Shown here: positions 56,261 to 64,000 of the stretch, piece by piece | Layout: each line of letters starts with the position of its first letter | Position numbering within the stretch: the stretch's first letter is position 1 | NCBI RefSeq assembly: GCF_035083965.1 | Contig: NC_089738.1 | Span: 13,046,734-13,110,733, forward strand | From: Branchiostoma lanceolatum | Taxonomy: Eukaryota > Chordata > Leptocardii > Amphioxiformes > Branchiostomatidae | Direction: 5' to 3' | DNA length: 64,000 nt | The notes under the pieces: generated by a model | Seen by the model: the letters and a program-made list of their open reading frames with translations, nothing else | Databases searched by the model: none | Told to the model about the DNA's origin: nothing | Program-made: the position numbers and the translations under genes

Positions 56261-57356
56261 TACATAGTTGAAGTCCTTATAGTACCATATGGTTTATAGG
56301 GCGGCGCCCATCTCCATTTCTGTAGCCCTTGGGCCGCACGGCTTGCGGGCAAGTCCACTGGTAAATCTGTATGATCATTAGTTATATGTAACAGTTTGAT
56401 TGTGAAATTTCCAATTTCATCGCCAGCACGTGTGAAGTATGATTTTACATGCAAAGTACTAGTAACAGAATTTAGTTTAATCAACCCTTAAGCTTCTTCA
56501 TGAATAGTGATCCACTCCGATATCTGTCACGCGATCTTAGGAAACGTGACGTCAGAAGCGGGACACAGGTTCCCGAAAGTCTGTAAAACTCCAGTCTCAG
56601 TTGAGTCTAATCTATGCAAACATGATATAACGTCAGAGTATTGCATCATTATAAAGGCATAAACGAACAGCAATCATTAGCGAAGAAAGTGATGTACATA
56701 TTCTGAATGAAAGTTTAGTACATTTATGATGTGATAAATGCATTAAGTGCATAAAACAAGACTATAGTCATTAAACTGTATTAGATGTGCTCACCAACTA
56801 TCGAATGGTAAAAGGTCGTGTTGGATTCCTTCCTAGAAGATTGCCAAAAATTCAGAGATCATGGCAAAAATAGAATAATAAAACAAGTTGTGAAATCGTT
56901 CATGGTCAAGATCTTTCACATTCTTAATCATTAGTCTAAAGAAGTAAGGATCCCTCACCAAGCAAAGTAATAGGTGCTATGTCTTATGCTGCTGACTTTC
57001 ACTTTGTATGGAAATCGTGTTGTATTTAATACATATTTTCAATCTACTAGTCTCTATTTCATTTCTATATATTATAGTAGTATTCATTTCTATATATTAT
57101 AGTAGTATACATTTTTATAAGAATACATCGACCGATCTAATATTGCTACATGCTATCAGGTTACATACACCTTAAATTCTGACAGCGCAGAGAAAACGAT
57201 ATATTTTTAACAGAAGATTCATAGATTCAAAACGATCGTATCAAACAGAGGGTCTTTAATTTTTAGCCCTTTGATGAAGTGTTCCTTCACTAAATCGAAA
57301 AACTGGAACACAACAAAACTGACTTGACAAACATTTAACAGGTCAAGTGAGGAGAA
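56261..57356. other. Intergenic sequence between hydrolase gene 3 and the BAR-like gene
   Basis: AT-rich. Contains a 28-bp tandem doublet (CATTTCTATATATTATAGTA) near 57058-57112. No gene seen. Confidence 0.4.
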
Positions 57357-57403
57357 TCAACCCGGAAGTGGTTGCTGCCCGATAGTTGTGACTTCCGGGT
57401 TGA
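57357..57403. promoter_or_regulatory. Perfect inverted pair of ETS-type sites upstream of the BAR-like gene
   Basis: Arms TCAACCCGGAAGT (57357-57369) and ACTTCCGGGTTGA (57391-57403) are exact reverse complements separated by 21 bp. Each contains CCGGAAGT, the ETS/GABP core-promoter motif. The pair sits 221 bp before the predicted ATG, so it is a plausible promoter element. Binding is inferred from the motif only. Confidence 0.5.
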
Positions 57404-57623
57404 GAAATAAGACAGAACGTTTTGTTACGACGAAATCGGAGATGGTTTGGTCAAGTTCTGGTGACAAGAAGTCACAAAATACGCGCGCGGTTTAAATTCC
57501 TCGCACGTGCTGGCCCTCAAGGAATTTCAAGTACCATTCCTTATCATGAGACTTCGGTGAAGACTGCGAAAACAACTTCCGCTTTTTTTTTTCTGCGAGA
57601 AGGGCGGAACGTCGATCAGCGGC

Positions 57624-60600
57624 ATGATTCGCGACATTCGTCGGGCGGTGAAGGCGCTGTCCCCCGCCGGGATCGGGCGGCATTCCGAGCTGGTGGAGCT
57701 GCTGCACGCCCAGAAGGAAACTCACGAAGCTCTCTGTAAATACATCACAGCCAGCAATAACGGTCAGTACATCTAGCTGTGTAAGGAAACATCGCCTAAC
57801 CATGGGGAGGGGGGCATGCCTTCCTTGATACATACTTGCACTGGGAAGGTTCATAATTTGTTCCTGACACTCTGAATAATTGATATTAACAAAACAACCG
57901 TTTCAATGTGATGTTTTTTTTAATCAACATGTTCTTTTGCTTCCTAGCTTCACCATAATCCTTTCGATTTTATTCCTTTGATAATCTAGCGGTACAAGCT
58001 AGGGTTGGGTCGTGACGAAACATAATTTTTGCCACTCCTCTGCCCTTGCTGCAAAAACAAACGAGGAGCGAATAACGGTTGCGTGGACTGTTGGCTTGTG
58101 TAGAAACAACCGAGCGCAAATTAGATTTCCATTTCCAAGCGTGTAATCTGTGTGATTGCTCCTTTGATCCCATGTCAGCCAGTGCGCCGTGTATAAACAA
58201 TGACGTCTATCGCAGTCCACTGTTGGGCACACTGTAGTCAGGGACGAGCCATTAACAGTTACAGTGGAGACCGTTACCCTCCAAGCAGATGTTAGGCTCC
58301 GGCTAGTTAGCAACGTTTTTTATTCGCCTTTTTCAGGATTTCATTTTGTCACGTTTTCTTTACTTCTTGGTGTCACATAAAGAAAACGTGACAAAATAGA
58401 AAGCCGGACAAACCCCCCCAAAACATATTCCAAACTAGCTGGAGCCTAACCTCTGCTTGGAGAGTAGAGACTCAAGGTCAAAACTCCATGCAAAAATCCT
58501 AACACAACAAAAGAAACAAACATAAACAGACGTAAATTATTAGATTTTCTTATGGAAAACATTCCCTGTTTTTGCATATATTTTCCCCAAGGTACAAAGT
58601 ACTATTGGATGTTCCCTTATTAAGTAAACTATTTCACTAACCGTGACCTTTGCTGTTGATGTTTCTGACCACATCCACCGTTACATGCCGTTACATGCCT
58701 CGTGATCATGACATGTAACGTTAGAAGGTTCACTTAGGGTTTTGCAGTATGTTATGTTTTACAGTGCTCACTCTATGCAATGCAATAATCTCTAATTCTA
58801 TTCAATAGTATACAACATGAATAGAGCGATTCTCCTTCTATTTATGCCCTAGATATAAAAGGTACAGCCTGAGGTAACTAATGACTGTCAAAATAAGCCT
58901 GATAAATTATTTGGCCTAAGAACTAGTTGACTCAGTGAGTATCTTTGTTTACAAAATAATGAAATTCCTTTATGAATAAATAGTCTACTTAATAAGGGAA
59001 TTTCCAGGTATACTTGACTCATGATATTTGTGTATTTCCAGAGTCCCAACTTCTCCTGAAGTTTTCCAAGTGTCAGGATGACTTCACGATACGGGAGGTG
59101 TCAGTTCGGCAGGCGGAGATTCACTGGTTAGCAGACAAGATAGCAACAGAGTATGCTGACCAGGTGAGCACAAATAACACACGTATCTCTGACAAGAAGT
59201 TTATCTTTTGTTTGCTGGATTCTTGATTGTATGTAACAGTGGGGTTCAAGGGCCACTAACTGACCAGTCTAACTGGTCCGGACCTTTTAGCCTAGCGGTT
59301 ATGGCATGCGGTCTGTGCCCTGGTGAGCCCGTGTTCAATCCCGGGAGCCAGGAGACTGTGCCTCTTGTGTTTCAGGTTAACAGGATAACTCCAAGTCCAA
59401 ACATTGTGAATGGATATTTATTACAATGTGTTCATTCAGATTTTCACCTTGTATATGCTTTAAATTAACTCATTAGAGTAAAAATTATGATGATGATGAT
59501 GATGAAGAAGAAATTTTCTATGGGTAGTTCTTAGCCTTTGCCGGCGATACTGTTAACCATGTAGATGTTTCCCTTTCCACAATAATGTTAGCCATGTAAA
59601 TGTCACTGTTTCCACAGTACCTACAGTACAGGAAGGCCTTCAAGGAGGTTCTGGCGGAGCAGAAACTGCTGGATGAGATCCAGAAAGTGAAGGAAACGTG
59701 CGAGGCGAAGGTGCTGAAGCTCAGGAGGCAGACGGAGCACAGTAAGAAGAGGAGTGATGGGGCCAGGCTGGAGGCCATGCAGGCTGAGGTGGCCATGGTG
59801 AGTGGGGGGATCTCCAAGCAGATGTAGGGTCCATAATGGGGGTTATGTTTGATTGTGAAACCGAACAATCAGAAAGTAGAACACTTTCCTTCAATATTTC
59901 AAGAAGTTTACTGTTCTGAAACAGTAACTTTTAGAAAGCAGAATTTTTCCTTATATTTATATTTTTGACGCAGCACAGAAAGCAGAAGTCTTCATATCAT
60001 TGTTTCAACACTCTCCTTCCATATTTTGTACTAATGGGTTGGAAACATAAAGATTAAGCCAGTCATGTGTTTAATCTGCATTATATTTATACATTAGTAC
60101 TTCAAATATACATTTGTAGATAGAAAAACACTCATGGATGTTGGACGCTTGGCCCTTTTACAACTCGCCTATGGCTAATCAGACTCGGCTCAACACCCTA
60201 ACTCTAACCCTGGCCGAGTTGATGTGGACAAATCGGTAAAGGGCCGAATCATCCTGATCCCAATACTCATCATGATAAGAATTAGAAGAACTGTGACTAC
60301 ATATAAAGTATCATTGACTGCACGTACTGCTGTGCCAGTACAGTATTTCATGTCATGTACATGTTTCCCTTCAGGCTGTATCAGCTGCAGAGGAATCCCA
60401 GACAAAGTACCAGATTGCCAAGACCAAGTTTGAAGTATACAAGGTACGGCAGGAATGTCAAGTACAAGTGTTCATGCTTGGCACGCTTGCCAAGGGTCTC
60501 TTCAACTTGTACTATTTCTTCAAACAGTTTCCTTGAGAATCTTGAGAGCTCATACAACCTGACTGGCAACTATGCCCTTTATAGAAATTACACAGTGTGC

Positions 60601-63568
60601 TATGAAGAAAACTATTTTTGTTCTTTTGCATGAATATACAGTGGACCTGGTACTGATTTTTGTTTTAAAAGATTTGCTAGAACTACCACGACATTTTTTG
60701 TGTGTGCATCATTTTGTTTTTAATATGAACTATGAAATTTTTTTTCACTTCTACCATGAAATCAAATCCCCACGAAAATAAGGGAATGTACAATTTTTCC
60801 AACCTAATTCAACTACATGTATTTGCAATTGTTGGAAAATCAAATATTTGCATTGCAGGCCGGAAAGGTAAAGGCAGCCTTGCTGACGCTGGCAGACAGC
60901 ATGCAGCTGTACCACCAGAGATGCGGTATCCTAGCAACCACACAGCAGGCGCTGGCAGAGTTCATCCCCGAGGTCCCCACCCCCATGACTCCAGAGGATA
61001 TGAAGAGTTGTAAGTTTATGTTTTCAGCCATGAATTTGCCTTTCTTTGAGAAAAAAAGAACTATTTTGAGAAAAAAGAGAACTTATTTTGAGAACTATTT
61101 GAGAATAAGGTAACATTGGCAAGCCAATACATAATGTTTATCTTCACATGGCCTAGCCTAACAAACTACTGCTCTTACTCAAACATGATATTTGTGGTGA
61201 CCAGCCCCTCCAACTCTGTCCTGCCACTTGCTACATTATATAATGTTTAAATCATGGTCCAAGAACCTTATGTACTGAATCGCTTTGTTTTGTGTTTTGA
61301 TAGTGGATGACAAATGAGTTGTTTTCTCTGCTTTTTATGCTGATTTTATTTTTGTAAAATATATCATTTAAACTGTACATGGTAAAAAACATGGCAGTAG
61401 CCTTGGTGTCAAGCCTAAATGTTTCATTTGTTACAGTGGATGATGAAGGAGTCCATCTGGTGAGAGAAGTGGCAGAGAAACTCAACATGCAGAACCCTCC
61501 TAAGGAGGGGGGGCAGGAGGAAGGATCCACCCTCCACACCTACCGACCCCTCACCTACCAACCCTCCCTCCCCTCCACCCACATGGTGCAACCCACCTCT
61601 CCACAGCCAGCCACAGGGCATGTGCAGGACAGTACTACGTCTGCAGACGGAATGGGGGAGGACAGGGTCAGCATAAGAAAAAATCCTTTTGATGAAGAAG
61701 CAGTCCCACCTGCTAGTCCCGAGGTTGAAGACAGTGGACCACCTTTACCCTCTTCTCAAAACTCCAGCCAAAACTTAGCGCCTGAAGGGACAACAACCGC
61801 CAAGACCACCCCAAGCCGCCCCCCTCCCCCATCCCATCCCCCGTCGCACACAAGAGATGTCTCACCGTCTGCCAGAGATGACCCGGCAAGTTTATCATCA
61901 ACAGAAGCCCCTCCCAGAAGGCTGACGAGGATGCTGTCTGGAAAGGGTCCTCCCCCCGCCAGACCCCCACCCCCGAAAGCAGCAACTCTACCCAACAGGC
62001 CGCCCGCACCGCTGCCAAGACCAGGTAATTATATAAAGTACTGTAAATGCAGAAATGTTCGCGGGGATTTAATTTCGCGGTAGAGAGAAAATGGACTGTT
62101 CGCAGTGACTGTCGCAGTGACTGTCACAGTGCTACAGTCACATAATGGATTGGCTTTTTGTGGTGGGTTAAGTTCGGGGTAAAGAGTTCACCGAGAAAAC
62201 CACAAGCATAAAACCACCGCGAACATTTCTGCATTTGCAATACCTTCCCTGCATGTTGGATTTAAAGCACAGGACTTTGCTTTTATCTGGATGTAGCTGG
62301 AGGCCCTAGTCATTGAAACGAACAGCAAACATTTAAAAAATCACAGTACTCATACAAAATTATTGTGTCCTTTTCCAGATCTGATGGCCACACATGACGA
62401 CGACAGTCTGGACTACAGTGAACCCTACACAGATCTAAACAACTACATCGATCCCAGCACTGTCGTTGGTCCAAAAGTTGAACCTCAACAGCAAGCTCTA
62501 CAATCCAACGACACTGCCCAACAACCTCCTGACGTTGCCGTGCCAACAACAGATGTTTCCCAGCAACCGTCAGAAGATTCTGAAGTTGCAGCGGAAACTT
62601 CAGAAGTTGCCAGGCAACCGAGCAAGCCCAGTCGGCCGCCCCACAGCTTGCTGGCCAGACAGTTGTCGGATGCGCTGATGAGGAGACAGGCGTCAGGAGA
62701 CTCGATGGGAGAGGAGGAGGCGGCTCTGGAGAGGAGCGACTCAGTCGACCACAGCTATGTGGAGATTGTGGATGGAGTGCCACAGGAGGAAATTCAACAT
62801 AATGGTTAGTTCATTCATTCATTTGTTTGGAATTGGACCCTTGTTGTACCTAGTGGCACATATGGCAGCAAGTTTCCTTGCTGTGTTAGTAGTAGGATAT
62901 ATCTTTACAGGGAGGGGTTTCTAGCCCTTTAATGTGCTCGAAGAACCTCCCCAAACACGGGACCCCCAGTTTACACATCTTCCCAAAGACAGGTGCAGTC
63001 CCAACTGAGATGCCCTTCCCAGGTTTGAACCAGGGTCTCCAGACCATGGTTGAGAGTTAGACGTGAGGAAGGTCATCTGTGGTTGGGAGTTGGTCAGTGA
63101 GCTAGTCTCTAAAATTCGTCTGCACCAGCTGACTATAAATTTTGTAAAATAAAAATTGGGAAAGTTATCTTAGATGCAATAGGGGAGCAAACTGGAGCTA
63201 GAATAGGATGGATTCCAGGCTACTCCCAACTCAGCATATGTGTACATATCCACACTGATTTATCTTGTTTGGCATCCTTAGGTGATGGAGATAGCAGTCA
63301 GCTGACACAGGAGCAAGATGCCTCGTCCAAGGAGACTGAAGACGTCCCCAACCAAGACAGTGGTGGGATCACATTTACTGCAGAGGGCAGTGGAGACGCC
63401 ATAGAAGACCAGGATTCAGCTGATGTGGAGAAGAATAAGTGTGAAGAGGCTAGAAGTGAGAGGAAGGATCCAGACACCGACAAGGTGTCCAATGAAAACG
63501 TTAAAGGGGATGCTGAGGTAGATGTTGCAAACAGTAAAGAACAGCTGCAAACAGAAACACAGGCCTAG
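57624..63568 (+). CDS. BAR-like helical adaptor with NPF, proline-rich and acidic tail (653 aa)
   Basis: Eight exons: 57624-57762, 59042-59163, 59618-59797, 60375-60443, 60859-61009, 61437-62024, 62379-62804, 63282-63568. All have GT/AG sites and agreeing phases, totalling 1962 nt. Residues 1-~210 are almost entirely charged amphipathic helix broken into long segments (SELVELLHAQKETHEALCKY, then YLQYRKAFKEVLAEQKLLDE and onward), which resembles a BAR-type or long coiled-coil dimer. After ~220 the chain is low-complexity: an NPF tripeptide at ~303-305 (RKNPFDEE, the EH-domain ligand type), a proline-rich run at ~388-416 (GPPPARPPPP, RPPAPLPRPG, SH3-ligand type), Tyr-containing acidic motifs (DYSEPYTDLNNY, HSYVEIVDG), and a very acidic last ~95 residues. 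A role at membranes in endocytosis is inferred from this combination. I could not place it in a named family. The gene model is firmer than the function. Confidence 0.8.
59275..59512 (+). mobile_element. tRNA-like SINE with (GAT)n tail in intron 2 of the BAR-like gene
   Basis: A-box-like TAGCCTAGCGGTTATGGC, then GTTCAATCCCGGGAGCC as a B box. About 150 bp later comes a GATGATGATGAT tail. The order head, body, simple repeat is SINE-like. Confidence 0.5.
62041..62240. mobile_element. TA-flanked foldback MITE, CTGTAAATGC family (best copy)
   Basis: Terminal inverted repeats CTGTAAATGCAGAAATGTTC and its counterpart GAACATTTCTGCATTTGCAA are about 25 bp with few mismatches, flanked by TA on both sides. 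This is the layout of a Tc1/mariner-type non-autonomous element. It lies in intron 6 of the BAR-like gene, starting 17 bp after the donor site. Older relatives are at 22124-22318, 13488-13604, 23795-23908, 30340-30461, 34345-34400, 27164-27359 and 38172-38388. Confidence 0.7.
62845..63060 (-). mobile_element. tRNA-derived SINE in intron 7 of the BAR-like gene
   Basis: Contains CCCTTTAATGTGCTCGAAGA and GGTTTGAACCAGGGTCTCC, whose reverse complement holds a B-box-like GGTTCAAACC. Same family as the copies at 45655 and 49985. Confidence 0.6.
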
Positions 63569-64000
63569 TTTTTTACAGTACTGGTGGTTTATGAAAATGA
63601 AGCCTGTGGTATTATGTTTTGTGCCATTCTGAAATTCATGGTCTTGCATGTAGTATACCCCTTGTAATGTTCATATCCACTCTCTACATTAAGAAGGTTC
63701 TGTATGTTATGTTACCATTAAGACTTTATAGTCCATGTTGTGGGCTTTACTTCTCAACTCTGCACTGGTCACAGAAGACGTTTGTAACGAAAACAGAACA
63801 AGTACAACCATCTATGCACATGTTGACCCAGCCAGTAGGTAGTTAACTGTAGTATGATGCTTTGTATTTAGTGCCTCTATCGACACATTGACACAGGTTG
63901 GCTTTGAGTCTGAAGAGCCTCTATCAGCAAAGTAGGGAGTCCTGTGTGGCAGTTATGTTAAAAGTTTACAGTAAAGAGCTGAAAGTGTGTTCCAACACAA

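Overview
The window looks like invertebrate-chordate nuclear DNA, most likely a cephalochordate (amphioxus, Branchiostoma). This is an inference from three things: intron-rich genes whose exon joins keep phase and whose proteins read like vertebrate families, an intronless filamin/NHL TRIM-type gene, and dense MITEs and tRNA-derived SINEs. No organism-specific marker was available to prove it. I found no rRNA gene, no functional tRNA gene and no CRISPR array. All exon coordinates were derived by hand from GT/AG sites, reading phase and protein continuity.

Layout. (1) Minus strand, 1 to about 24.75 kb: the 5' part of a class VII unconventional myosin gene. It has ten exons here, encoding the first ~445 residues of the motor head, and runs off the left edge. 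Its introns total over 23 kb and hold several independent tandem arrays and MITEs. (2) 24.75-27.36 kb: the upstream region shared by two divergent genes. (3) Plus strand, 27.37-38.08 kb: a 20-exon gene for an 804-residue protein with an N-terminal ubiquitin/PB1-like domain, an acidic linker, a TPR array and a C-terminal SGNH/GDSL-like domain. I do not know a named animal family with this architecture. (4) 41.14-43.01 kb: a single-exon gene with coiled coil, filamin repeat and NHL propeller, but only a stub of the TRIM RING and no B-box. A LINE reverse-transcriptase tail lies just upstream. (5) 45.47-56.26 kb: a head-to-tail cluster of three four-exon arylacetamide-deacetylase/HSL-family hydrolases (399, 402 and ~405 aa), all with intact catalytic motifs. 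Genes 1 and 2 lie in a ~4.3 kb tandem segmental duplication. Gene 3 is older, but most of its last exon is nearly identical to the others, which points to gene conversion. (6) 57.62-63.57 kb: an eight-exon gene for a 653-residue BAR-like helical protein with an NPF motif, a proline-rich stretch and an acidic tail, probably a membrane-trafficking adaptor.

The genes do not form a pathway. The most informative material is the TPR-SGNH protein, the mosaic evolution of the hydrolase cluster, and mobile elements touching gene structure. In particular, a MITE end coincides with the acceptor of the TPR-SGNH start exon, a tandem duplication copies a myosin splice acceptor, and a TTAA-flanked 72-bp MITE family is present in three copies.
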